Source: Psychrobacillus sp040274765
GTDB taxonomy: Bacteria > Bacillota > Bacilli > Bacillales_A > Planococcaceae
Assembly (NCBI GenBank): GCA_040274765.1
Contig: JBEMAY010000011.1
Location: 1-62,648, forward strand
Length of the DNA: 62,648 bases
Reading direction: 5' to 3'
Shown here one piece after another: positions 49,336 through 57,932 of the stretch. The position numbers were made by a program, and so were the translations under genes. A model generated the notes under the pieces. The model saw only the letters and a program-made list of their open reading frames with translations. It did no database searches and was not told where the DNA came from. Position 1 is the first letter of the stretch; each line of letters opens with the position of its first letter.

Positions 49336-50858
49336 TATTTTCTTTTTTACAAGTATTATGGAAGATAGGACTCCTCTCCCCTCGCGGCTTATATAGTTTA
49401 ATCATTACTATTTATAAAGAAGGCATTAACCTAATGGTATTAGTGCGTCTTGCGGAAAAGAGATTTGGCAATCAGGTTGCAATCGTCACAGAAACAGAAA
49501 GTATTACCTATAGCCAATTAACAAAAAATTGTGTGGCCGCTTCTGTTTACCTTAAGGACAAATGGCATTTAAGCACCGGTAAAAATGTTGCTATCCTATG
49601 CAAAAATCATCAACATTTTGTTCATTCTATTTTTGCAGTGTCCCGTTTAGGAGCTAATGTTTATTTGATGAACCCAACTATGAGTTACATTCAATTCAAG
49701 CAATTAGTTGATGCCTATAATTTTGATTTATACATCTATGATGAAGAGGCTACTCTACTATTAAAAGAGCTTCAACTATTCCACTTGGCCATTGAAAGTA
49801 GTTCCATTATCCATACTGTTCAGGAAGATACCAGAAAAAATGCTATAACGCTTCCAAGATCTTCAAAAGGTAAGCTCGTATTATTAACAGGCGGGACATC
49901 CGGAACACCTAAACAAGCAATCCATGAGCCTTCTTTACTCAACTATTTACATCCATTTTTAACTCTATTAAAACGGTTAAGACTAATGCAATATAATACA
50001 GCATATATAGCAACACCTCTCTACCATGGATATGGTATCGCAATTTTGCTTACTTTTATCGCTCTAGGGAATAAAGTAGTTATTTCAGAGTACTTTCAAG
50101 CAGAAAGGGCTAATCAAATCATTAGAAACTATAAAGTCGAGGTAATGACAGTTGTACCTCTTATGATTCATAAATTGCTTCAGAGTAACCTTAATCATTT
50201 AAGCTCTCTACAATGTATTGCTTCTGGAGGAGCACAGTTGAATGCAAAGCTGGTGAAAGAGGTGAATAACAAGCTCGGACCTATTCTATTTAATCTCTAT
50301 GGAACTTCCGAAGGTGGTCTAAATACAATTGCTACGCCAAAAGACTTGCAATACTCGCCTTATACGATTGGCCGATTAGTTAAAGGCGGACAACTTGAGG
50401 CAATTCAAAATGGGATTCAACTAAAAGAAGGACAGATTGGACAACTATGTACAAAAAATAGGTGGTCCATAAAAAACAAGGATGCTTCTTGGATTGAAAC
50501 TGGGGATACAGGATACAGAGATAGAAACGGATATTACTATTTGTGTGGAAGGACAGATGACCTTGTAGTTTCGGCAGGGGTCAACATCTTTCCAATAGAA
50601 GTAGAACAAGTATTAATACAGCATCCATTAATAAGTGAAGTAGCCATTGTAGGAATAGCAGATGAACAATATGGTCAAAGGTTAGTAGCCTATGTTGAGC
50701 TGAAGAATAAGGATAAACATTTATCTAAGATCATTTTATTAGAATGGCTCAGCACAAGAGTTCCAAAAATTCATCTTCCAAAAGAAATCGTTTTTGTTGA
50801 TGAATTACCTTATACAGCCTTAGGAAAGCTAGATCGAAAACAATTAGCTTACCAATAA
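49332..50858 (+). CDS. Acyl-CoA synthetase/AMP-dependent ligase
   Basis: A 508-residue adenylate-forming enzyme. VLLTGGTSGTPKQAIHEP is the AMP-binding P-loop motif; FNLYGTSEGGLNT, IETGDTGYRDRNGYYYLCGRTDDLVVSAGVNIFPIEVE, and the C-terminal Lys in PYTALGKLDRKQL follow in order. It activates a carboxylic acid as an acyl-AMP, usually transferred to CoA. A short hydrophobic N-terminus precedes the fold. The ribosome-binding site is AGGGGG. Four-base overlap with the upstream SDR. The acyl substrate and pathway are unknown. Confidence 0.9.
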   Translation: MIFSFLQVLWKIGLLSPRGLYSLIITIYKEGINLMVLVRLAEKRFGNQVAIVTETESITYSQLTKNCVAASVYLKDKWHLSTGKNVAILCKNHQHFVHSIFAVSRLGANVYLMNPTMSYIQFKQLVDAYNFDLYIYDEEATLLLKELQLFHLAIESSSIIHTVQEDTRKNAITLPRSSKGKLVLLTGGTSGTPKQAIHEPSLLNYLHPFLTLLKRLRLMQYNTAYIATPLYHGYGIAILLTFIALGNKVVISEYFQAERANQIIRNYKVEVMTVVPLMIHKLLQSNLNHLSSLQCIASGGAQLNAKLVKEVNNKLGPILFNLYGTSEGGLNTIATPKDLQYSPYTIGRLVKGGQLEAIQNGIQLKEGQIGQLCTKNRWSIKNKDASWIETGDTGYRDRNGYYYLCGRTDDLVVSAGVNIFPIEVEQVLIQHPLISEVAIVGIADEQYGQRLVAYVELKNKDKHLSKIILLEWLSTRVPKIHLPKEIVFVDELPYTALGKLDRKQLAYQ

Positions 50859-50870
50859 ATCATAAACCAC

Positions 50871-50899
50871 AAAAAAAACCTCTAAAAAGAGGGTTTTTT
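50871..50899 (+). terminator. Bidirectional terminator
   Basis: AAAAAACCTCT/AGAGGGTTTTTT hairpin between the ligase gene and the convergent DUF2512 gene. Confidence 0.9.
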
Positions 50900-50901
50900 G
50901 G

Positions 50902-51318
50902 TTAATCGCTATAATCAGCGGCAACATCTGCTGTTGTGCGCTTATTCTTGTAGAATATGTTCTCATCCAAATACTTGTGGAAGAACCATTCGCCGCCACC
51001 AATAACTAATGCAGCAATAAGTGTTCCTAGAGCTAGATTTCCATCTGCATCTACTAAAGCAATTTGCATAAACCAAATGGTTAAGAAAGCTAAAATAATA
51101 TCTCCACCTGTGGCAATCATATTTCTAACATTTTGGCTTGAACGATTGGCAGCTAGGCGGAACAATAGGAAGTCTCCTAAAATGTAAGCTAAAACAGTTA
51201 AGACTAAGCTAGTCCATATAGAGTCGAGGAATGGGACATCAAAGATTAATGTCAACACCACTAAAAGGACTACTGCTATCATTAGAAATTTAATAAGAAG
51301 TGCTTTTAAATGCTTCAT
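50902..51318 (-). CDS. DUF2512 (YndM-like) membrane protein
   Basis: A 138-residue protein with four hydrophobic helices (about residues 10-27, 33-53, 70-88, 94-110). The GDFLLFRLAANRSSQNVRN loop and the GGGEWFFHKYLDENIF stretch are typical of the DUF2512/YndM family. The C-terminal tail is polar. The ribosome-binding site is AAGGAGGAAAATAA. Monocistronic. Function unknown. Confidence 0.85.
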   Translation of the reverse strand: MKHLKALLIKFLMIAVVLLVVLTLIFDVPFLDSIWTSLVLTVLAYILGDFLLFRLAANRSSQNVRNMIATGGDIILAFLTIWFMQIALVDADGNLALGTLIAALVIGGGEWFFHKYLDENIFYKNKRTTADVAADYSD

Positions 51319-51426
51319 TTATTTTCCTCCTTTATATATTTGTTCTATTTAAAATGTTCCCTTATTCTTTCCGGTTAAACACCCTATTTTTAGTATATAA
51401 AGACTATCTATTAAGTCTATACGCAT

Positions 51427-51459
51427 TAAAGCCTCAACTTTTTAAGCTGAGGCTTTTCT
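51427..51459 (-). terminator. Terminator of the alpha-E/ATP-grasp operon
   Basis: AAAGCCTCAac/gcTGAGGCTTT hairpin with T-runs on both strands, ending at the stop of the fusion gene. Confidence 0.85.
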
Positions 51460-53369
51460 TATTGCTCGATTAAACTTACAGATACTTTAACGTCTAGCGA
51501 ATGACTTCCGCCTCTATATACTCCTTGAACAGGACTAACATCATTATAATCCCGTCCAACGCCTACACGTATATGATTTTCTAATGCTTCCACGTTATTC
51601 GTTGGATCAAGTCCTACCCAGCCGATCCCTGGTACCATAACCTCCACCCATGCATGGCTAGCAGCATCACCAACTAAAGCAGAGTTTTCTCCAACATATA
51701 AATATCCACTTACATACCGAGCGGGTATATTCTTTGTTCTTAATACTCCGAGCATTACATGAGAAATATCCTGACAAACACCTTTTTTAAGGTCAAAAGA
51801 TTCCATTGCCTTCGTGGTAACTGTAGTTGATGATCCATCATATGTGAAATGATTGAACAAATATCCCATTAAGTCAATGGAGTATTTAACTGGATTAACC
51901 ATTTTTCCTATATCATTATCTACCTTTTCTATTTGTCCTGGTGTCAGATAAGTATATGCAGTGTTACTTAGATAAGCTAAATAATGACTTCTAAAAAGAC
52001 TCGAATGAAAAATGGCATGCATTTCAGGTGAATAGTCGATTCGATGCACCCAGGGACTCCTTTGTATACTTACAATAGAGGTTGCCTTAACCTCTAAATG
52101 CCGATGATGATCAGCTATAAAAAATGATTCTACCGTGTTTCCCCATATATCCACATGTTCCTTGGTTAAAGCCACAGGATTAATTTCTGCACGGTAGGAA
52201 AGCAAACGTTGACATTCGTCAGTTCTCGGCTTTAAACGAATAGAATTCATACTTTGATCAACCATTGTTTCATAGTCAAAAATATTGGTATGCTCAATTT
52301 TATACTTTAAAGAGGAAGCTCTTTCATTATTATTAGTTACCTGAGATCCGCTAACCCATTGACGGTCTTCCTGCGACTGTACTTGAATATGGAATGTAGA
52401 ATCTGAAGAAATTGGTTCTATTAAATAGTAGGTTTCAGAGAAAGTCTGCCCAATTTCATTGCATTGATTTTGAAAACGATTAAGAAAATCCATCATTTCA
52501 TTAGAGTCCAATTCTTGAATAGTCATTTCATCAAAATCCTGATGGAGTCTTTGTAAAAGAAAATGGAGCTTTTCCGAATGCTTTTCTTTTTGTCCGCCTA
52601 GTTTATCAATTGCATTTTGTACACTATTCATGTTGTAGTGAATAGATCTAGGAAATGTTTCATCCGTAATTAAAAATGCTAGAATGGTTCGTGGATCCAT
52701 TTTCGGTCTATTCACCTTCAAATAGGCCTCATAACCATTCAGCATTCTTAGTGCTAATAGCCACGCATAATACTCGTCTCTCTTATAGGAAAGTTCGGCC
52801 TCACTGGTATGTTCACAAACCACATTTAAAATTCTTGCAGTTTTTTCAGCACGCTCTAGCCAGTTTCCTATTTTCATCATATGGTAAGCTATCCCGCGAG
52901 ACATATTTGATTCGATAATTCCTTGGATAGTAAAAGATGCTTTTTTAATTTGACTTAGAAATAACCTCATATTCTGTAGAGTATATGGGATATTTTGAGC
53001 ATCCTTTGCGTATAAAAAGACATCGTTCCAGACTTCAAATAATTCATTAGGTATATGATCACGGCAAACTCTAGCATTTTCTCTAGCAATGCGAACGCAG
53101 TTGAAGACCGAGTTTGGATTTTCAGGACTTAGCGCCAAATACAATATAAAATCATCTTCTTGGCTATTTGGTTTTCTTTTCAATTCCTCTAATTCATCTA
53201 TAGTTGAACAAGCCTCAAACAATAGCTTCCACTGTGTCTCTTTAAATGATTCATCACTAGAGGTTTCAACCATTTGAGTTAAATGAACATCTAAAATCCT
53301 TGCATTTTGTTCCGCTCGCTCAAAATTTCGAGACATCCAGTATAAAGAATCTGCTACACGACTTAACAT
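51459..53369 (-). CDS. Alpha-E domain fused to a transglutaminase-like protease
   Basis: A 636-residue cytosolic fusion. Residues 1 to about 310 form the alpha-E (DUF403) domain, beginning MLSRVADSLYWMSRNFERAE. From about 350 the bacterial transglutaminase N-terminal domain follows (KIEHTNIFDYETMVDQSMNS, then RLKPR). Then comes a papain-like core with catalytic Cys in KKGVCQDISHVMLGVLR, His in ASHAWVEVMVPGIGW, and Asp in VGLDPTNN. In many bacteria these are separate genes next to the circularly permuted ATP-grasp gene; here they are one protein. It overlaps the ATP-grasp gene by seven bases. Reaction unknown; peptide-like product inferred. Confidence 0.88.
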   Translation of the reverse strand: MLSRVADSLYWMSRNFERAEQNARILDVHLTQMVETSSDESFKETQWKLLFEACSTIDELEELKRKPNSQEDDFILYLALSPENPNSVFNCVRIARENARVCRDHIPNELFEVWNDVFLYAKDAQNIPYTLQNMRLFLSQIKKASFTIQGIIESNMSRGIAYHMMKIGNWLERAEKTARILNVVCEHTSEAELSYKRDEYYAWLLALRMLNGYEAYLKVNRPKMDPRTILAFLITDETFPRSIHYNMNSVQNAIDKLGGQKEKHSEKLHFLLQRLHQDFDEMTIQELDSNEMMDFLNRFQNQCNEIGQTFSETYYLIEPISSDSTFHIQVQSQEDRQWVSGSQVTNNNERASSLKYKIEHTNIFDYETMVDQSMNSIRLKPRTDECQRLLSYRAEINPVALTKEHVDIWGNTVESFFIADHHRHLEVKATSIVSIQRSPWVHRIDYSPEMHAIFHSSLFRSHYLAYLSNTAYTYLTPGQIEKVDNDIGKMVNPVKYSIDLMGYLFNHFTYDGSSTTVTTKAMESFDLKKGVCQDISHVMLGVLRTKNIPARYVSGYLYVGENSALVGDAASHAWVEVMVPGIGWVGLDPTNNVEALENHIRVGVGRDYNDVSPVQGVYRGGSHSLDVKVSVSLIEQ

Positions 53370-54814
53370 GAACTAAAACCCCCTGATTTCATGACCCATG
53401 TATCTTTACCGCCACCACCTTGTGAAGAATTTACTACTAAAGAGCCTTTCTTCAGCGCTACACGTGAAAGCCCACCAGGAAACACATGTGTATCTTCTCC
53501 TCTAATGACAAATACTCGTAAGTCTACATGGCATGGATAAAACGCTTCTCCTTGATAAGCAGGTGCCCTTGACAGCTTAATAGTTGGCTGAGCAATATAC
53601 TGCTCCGGTGATTTTAAAATCTTTTCCCTAAATCTCTCTATCTCCTTTTTAGTAGCATGAGGACCTATCAACATATCATAGCCACCGGAGGAGCCAACAT
53701 TCTTTACGACTAGTTCCGATAAATGCTGGAGCACCCATTCCCTCTGTTCTACATCATCCAGACGATAGGTTTTTACATTATCAATAATTGGTTCTTCCTC
53801 TAAATAATATCTAATCATTTCCGGTACATAGGCGTATACAGCTTTATCATCTGCGACTCCGTTCCCTATACCATTTAATATTGCCACATTGCCTAATTTA
53901 TATGCATCTATTAAACCACGGACACCAAGAGTAGAATCCTCCCGAAATTCCAAAGGATCCAGAAAATCATCATCAATTCTACGATAAATAATATCTACTT
54001 TTTCCAGTCCTCGAATTGTTTTCATATATACAATGTTGTCAACTACTGTTAGGTCACGGCCTTCGACTAATTGTAGCCCCATTTGTTGAGCCAAAAATAC
54101 ATGATCATAATATGCAGAATTATATATTCCCGGAGTGAGCAGCACTGCTTTAGGATTAGTTACCCCTTCTGGTGCATGTTCTACAATTGCTTCATAAATA
54201 TAGCTTATTTGCTGTTCTAAAGCATGAATGGAGTGGTTAGCAAAAAATTCAGGATATACCTGTCGCATAACATAGCGGTTTTGGAAGACGTATGATAGAC
54301 CTGATGGATTTCTTAAATTATCCTCAAGTACCAAATACTTACCCGTTTCATCCCGAATCAAATCTATGCCTGCTAGAAAAATATTATTATTTAATGGGAT
54401 TTTAATGTTTTTAATCTGTTTATGATAGAAATATTTATTATTCTCTATCAAATCTCTAGGGATAATTCCATCTTTAATAATTCTTTGCTGATGGTAAATA
54501 TCCTGTAAAAAGCAATTTAAAGCCTCCGTGCGTTGTATCATTCCCTTTCTAATCGTCTCCCAGTCTTCAGGAGGAATTATAATTGGAATGAAGTCAAAAG
54601 GCATAGTACGCTCTGCCCCCATATTATTGTTATACACTGTGAATGTTATGCCTTGCCTTAAAAATGAAAGTTGGGCTGTTTCATGTTTTTCTTTTAATTC
54701 TTCTTCGGAAAAGCGATTAAGTATATTATAGAAGTTTTGATAATGTGGTTTTGGTTCTCCACACGCTTTTAACATCTCGTCAAAAAAAGGCTTAACTTCA
54801 TAGGTTTTAAACAT
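53363..54814 (-). CDS. Circularly permuted ATP-grasp protein (DUF404/407)
   Basis: A 483-residue ATP-grasp type 2 enzyme. ERTMPFDFIPIIIPPEDWETI is near the start in two parts (PFDFIPIII, PPEDWETI), then FLAGIDLIRDETGKYLVLEDN and NPSGLSYVFQNRYVM, typical of the circularly permuted family in which the metal-binding Glu-x-Asn (LEDNLRNPSG) precedes the ATP-binding lid (VVKNVGSSGGYDMLIGP). It likely makes an amide bond. First gene of a two-gene operon with the alpha-E/transglutaminase fusion, seven-base overlap. The cellular role is not established. Confidence 0.88.
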   Translation of the reverse strand: MFKTYEVKPFFDEMLKACGEPKPHYQNFYNILNRFSEEELKEKHETAQLSFLRQGITFTVYNNNMGAERTMPFDFIPIIIPPEDWETIRKGMIQRTEALNCFLQDIYHQQRIIKDGIIPRDLIENNKYFYHKQIKNIKIPLNNNIFLAGIDLIRDETGKYLVLEDNLRNPSGLSYVFQNRYVMRQVYPEFFANHSIHALEQQISYIYEAIVEHAPEGVTNPKAVLLTPGIYNSAYYDHVFLAQQMGLQLVEGRDLTVVDNIVYMKTIRGLEKVDIIYRRIDDDFLDPLEFREDSTLGVRGLIDAYKLGNVAILNGIGNGVADDKAVYAYVPEMIRYYLEEEPIIDNVKTYRLDDVEQREWVLQHLSELVVKNVGSSGGYDMLIGPHATKKEIERFREKILKSPEQYIAQPTIKLSRAPAYQGEAFYPCHVDLRVFVIRGEDTHVFPGGLSRVALKKGSLVVNSSQGGGGKDTWVMKSGGFSSC

Positions 54815-55184
54815 TTTCCAACTCCCGCTCTCTCTATATAGTTAATTTATGTAAAAATGGCATTCTATTTTTCACACCTTCAAACATTCTATTACCCATA
54901 TATAAGCATTAATAGACATTTTATGAAAAAAATTATTTAATTCTCTCTTTATTTCAAGGCATATTAAAGGGTCTATACCAGGGGGTTCAAAAATGAATAA
55001 AGGGTCCCAGTTGTAGGATAGATAAAAGAAAAATTAATAGCAGCCTCTGCCTTTCCTACTAAGTGATTAGAAGGAACAAATAATTCAATTGTTTGTATTC
55101 AAGCTGTTCACGTTATATTTTAAACCTCACTTTATTACAAGAAATTAATAATGGAGAGACCGTGAATCCACTGGGAACAGCATA
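54815..55184. other. Intergenic region without recognisable features
   Basis: About 370 bp upstream of the ATP-grasp gene. A few short frames occur (for example a seven-codon peptide after GGGGGTTC at 54992), none credible. Confidence 0.5.
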
Positions 55185-55230
55185 TAAAAAAACTGTAAAC
55201 AAACTCTATTTTAAGAGTTCGTCTACAGTC
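55185..55230 (-). terminator. Terminator of the MFS efflux gene
   Basis: Minus strand: ACTGTAGACGAACTCTTAA/TAGAGTTTGTTTACAGT with seven Ts; a long stable stem. Confidence 0.9.
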
Positions 55231-55238
55231 TAAAATTA

Positions 55239-56738
55239 TTATTTAGTTGTTGGCTTTACTTGATTTTCTTCCTCTAGCTTCTGGAGGGCAGTTGGACTAA
55301 CATCTACTCGTTTTAAGAAGAATGCTAAGACTAACGCGATTATGTTCATGCCCAAAGCAACAAGGAAGGAGTATTGAATCCCTGCCAGTAACGCTTGTTG
55401 ACCTAATAAGCCCATTGTTTGCTCTGTTAGTGTAGCAGGGTCAACATTGGCCATTAGACTTTCCCCTTCTTTGGTTGTCACATAGTTCATAATAGAAACT
55501 AGAACAGCGGTACCAATTGCACCAGCAACCTGTTGAGCCGTGTTATTAACAGCTGTTCCATGTGGATTTAGTCTGGTTGGCAACTGATTTAAACCATTTG
55601 TCATGATTGGCATCATAACCATAGACATCCCTAGCATGCGAGTTGAATAAATAGAAATAATATATAAATATGATGAATCTATTTGTAGGGTAGACAACTC
55701 ATACGTAGAAACGGCAGTAATTAGTAATCCAATTATCGCTAGAACACGTGGCCCAAACTTGTCGAACAATTTCCCAGTAATTGGAGACATAATTCCCATA
55801 ATAATCGCACCTGGCAACATCATTAAACCAGAGTCTAACGGTGAGATACCTCGTACATTTTGTACATAAGCAGGCGTTAAAATCATTCCCGAGAACATGG
55901 CTACTGAGTTCACAACAGCAATAATCGAAGCTAATGCGAACATAGGATATTTATAAACTCGCAAGTCCAATAATGGTTCGTCTAGCTTTAGTTGACGAGT
56001 AACGAATACTACTAAAGCCACAAGTCCAACGATTAAGGTCGTTAAAACAATCGGGTCATCCCAGCCGTCTGAACTCGCTGTACTCACCCCATATAACAAT
56101 CCGCCAAACCCAAATGTTGAAAGGATTAGAGAAGAAAAGTCAATCGTTATTGATTTATCCGTCGCCATCACATTACCTAACTTCCATATAGCTAGTAACA
56201 AGCTTATAACGGCTAGTGGTAAAATCATAATGAATAGATAGCGCCAATCATAATATTCGACTATAAAACCGGATAACGTTGGTCCTATGGCAGGAGCAGT
56301 AATCATTACTAATCCAAAAATCCCCATTGCCGCTCCCCGTTTCTCACGTGGGAAGGCAACTAACATTACATTCATTAGTAAAGGTCCCATTACTGAAGAA
56401 CCAGCAGCTTGAACCATACGACCAGTCAATAAGAATCCAAAATTAGGAGCAAAAGCAGCCATGGCAGTCCCTATTGTGAAGATGACCATGGAAGTAATAT
56501 ATAGCGTTCTATTTGAAAACCTTCTTATTAAGAAGGCAGATGCTGGTATTAATACTCCACTTACAAGCATGTAGCCTGTTGCCAACCATTGAACAGTAGA
56601 ATAGTCTACCTCTAAATCTACCATAATGGATGGTAATGCTACGTTTAAAAGTGAGTTATTTAAAAACGACACAAACGCTCCAACAAAAAGTACAGCGAGC
56701 ATTAAGTACGTAGATTTTTTATTTTCCGTATTACTCAT
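55239..56738 (-). CDS. DHA2-family MFS drug efflux pump (EmrB/QacA type)
   Basis: A 499-residue proton-driven multidrug exporter with 14 predicted membrane spans. Motif A-like GRMVQAAGSSVMGPLLMNV, the motif C-like GPTLSGFIVEYYDWRYLF, and the N-terminal NNSLLNVALPSIMVDL are diagnostic of DHA2. The WLATGYMLVSGVLIPASAFL segment follows. Divergently transcribed from a TetR gene, with an inverted repeat between, so it is probably repressed until a toxic compound binds the regulator. Substrates unknown. Confidence 0.93.
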   Translation of the reverse strand: MSNTENKKSTYLMLAVLFVGAFVSFLNNSLLNVALPSIMVDLEVDYSTVQWLATGYMLVSGVLIPASAFLIRRFSNRTLYITSMVIFTIGTAMAAFAPNFGFLLTGRMVQAAGSSVMGPLLMNVMLVAFPREKRGAAMGIFGLVMITAPAIGPTLSGFIVEYYDWRYLFIMILPLAVISLLLAIWKLGNVMATDKSITIDFSSLILSTFGFGGLLYGVSTASSDGWDDPIVLTTLIVGLVALVVFVTRQLKLDEPLLDLRVYKYPMFALASIIAVVNSVAMFSGMILTPAYVQNVRGISPLDSGLMMLPGAIIMGIMSPITGKLFDKFGPRVLAIIGLLITAVSTYELSTLQIDSSYLYIISIYSTRMLGMSMVMMPIMTNGLNQLPTRLNPHGTAVNNTAQQVAGAIGTAVLVSIMNYVTTKEGESLMANVDPATLTEQTMGLLGQQALLAGIQYSFLVALGMNIIALVLAFFLKRVDVSPTALQKLEEENQVKPTTK

Positions 56739-56822
56739 CTATCGTCTTCCCCTATTCTATTTTTACTTTATTATTTCATTACTCGAATTATATTAAACCA
56801 TAAGTCCATTTATTTCAATATA

Positions 56823-56841
56823 TTTATACACCTAGTATAAA
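56823..56841. promoter_or_regulatory. Candidate TetR operator TTTATAC-N5-GTATAAA
   Basis: A perfect 7+7-bp inverted repeat lies between the divergent efflux and TetR genes, 64 bp upstream of tetR and 85 bp upstream of the pump gene. Position and symmetry suit a TetR dimer site. Confidence 0.6.
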
Positions 56842-56904
56842 ATAAGTTGAACTTTCTTTTCACAATATATATACTAAAGCCATCAGATTATTATCGGAGG
56901 AAAT

Positions 56905-57777
56905 ATGAATAAACGTAAAAGACATGTCGCAAATGTAGCTTTAAAGCTATTTGTAGAAAAAGGTATACCGCAAACATCGATACAAGATATTATCGATCAA
57001 GCCGCTATTTCAAAGGGAACCTTTTATAACTACTTCAGTTCCAAAAATGACTGTGTAGCAGAAATACTGGAAGGATTAAGATATGATGCAAGTCAGCTTC
57101 GTATGCAGATTCAAGTTGGTAAAAATGAAAGAGACCAACATATTCTGGCACAGCAGGTGTATAGCATTATTCAGTTAAACGAGGAACGAAGCCTGTATGC
57201 ACTATTTGATGCAATTCTTAGCTCTAATGAATTAGACCTGAAAAAATTAGTGATGCAACATCGAATATTTGAGCTTGAGTGGTTGGCTATCCGTTTTAAA
57301 ACAGTGTATGGGGAGGAAATTTCAGAGCATGCCTTTGAATGTGCTATCTTATTCCACGGAATGTTACAGCATCTATTATTTACTAAACGTGTAACTAACG
57401 GTACTTTCTCTCTTCATCGAATAGTTGCAGTACTGCTCCAATATATTGGTCTCATTATCCCCCATATGCTTCAGCATGATACCTCTTTAATCGATCCATC
57501 TACTGTTCATATGATGCGTATGAATATAGATAGAAAGCCAGTAGAATTAAATGAGCTTAAGAAAATGGCTGACCACATTAAAGCAGAGGGAAACTTTACT
57601 ATAGAACAGGAAGACCTCTTTGAGGCGATCATGTATGAGCTCAATCAGGAACGAGTACGTAAAAGCGTACTACAACCATTGCTCAATCCCTTTTTGTTGT
57701 CTTTCAATGACAGTTCTAGCAAAGGTCAGGTACAAACCTTCATCAATGCTATTTGGTTTTATTTAAAACTGAAGTAA
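56905..57777 (+). CDS. TetR-family regulator of the divergent efflux pump
   Basis: A 290-residue TetR protein, longer than the usual 190-210. The helix-turn-helix is VANVALKLFVEKG with TSIQDIIDQAAISKGTFYNYF, a textbook TetR match. The C-terminal domain is unusually long (about 240 residues) and ends in a helical stretch that could be a second ligand or dimer module. Start ATG follows ATCGGAGGAAAT. The gene diverges from the DHA2 pump with a perfect inverted repeat between them. Confidence 0.92.
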   Translation: MNKRKRHVANVALKLFVEKGIPQTSIQDIIDQAAISKGTFYNYFSSKNDCVAEILEGLRYDASQLRMQIQVGKNERDQHILAQQVYSIIQLNEERSLYALFDAILSSNELDLKKLVMQHRIFELEWLAIRFKTVYGEEISEHAFECAILFHGMLQHLLFTKRVTNGTFSLHRIVAVLLQYIGLIIPHMLQHDTSLIDPSTVHMMRMNIDRKPVELNELKKMADHIKAEGNFTIEQEDLFEAIMYELNQERVRKSVLQPLLNPFLLSFNDSSSKGQVQTFINAIWFYLKLK

Positions 57778-57778
57778 T

Positions 57779-57815
57779 ATAAAAACTCACCAAGCAAAGA
57801 TTGGTGAGTTTTTAT
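57779..57815 (+). terminator. Terminator of the TetR gene
   Basis: AAAAACTCACCAA/TTGGTGAGTTTTT 13-bp perfect stem. Confidence 0.92.
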
Positions 57816-57932
57816 ATTTTAATGAATTTATTATTAAGTAGATATATCTAAAACTGGTACACATAGAAGCCATATCGCATGGATTTTGTGAGTGTGCAAG
57901 GTTTAATTGAAATTCACTTTACTAACAACAGC

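Noticed and set aside
48379..50858. OleC/OleD-type olefin biosynthesis
   Set aside because: The gene pair resembles a ligase and a reductase, but OleA and OleB are absent and no specific motif supports it.
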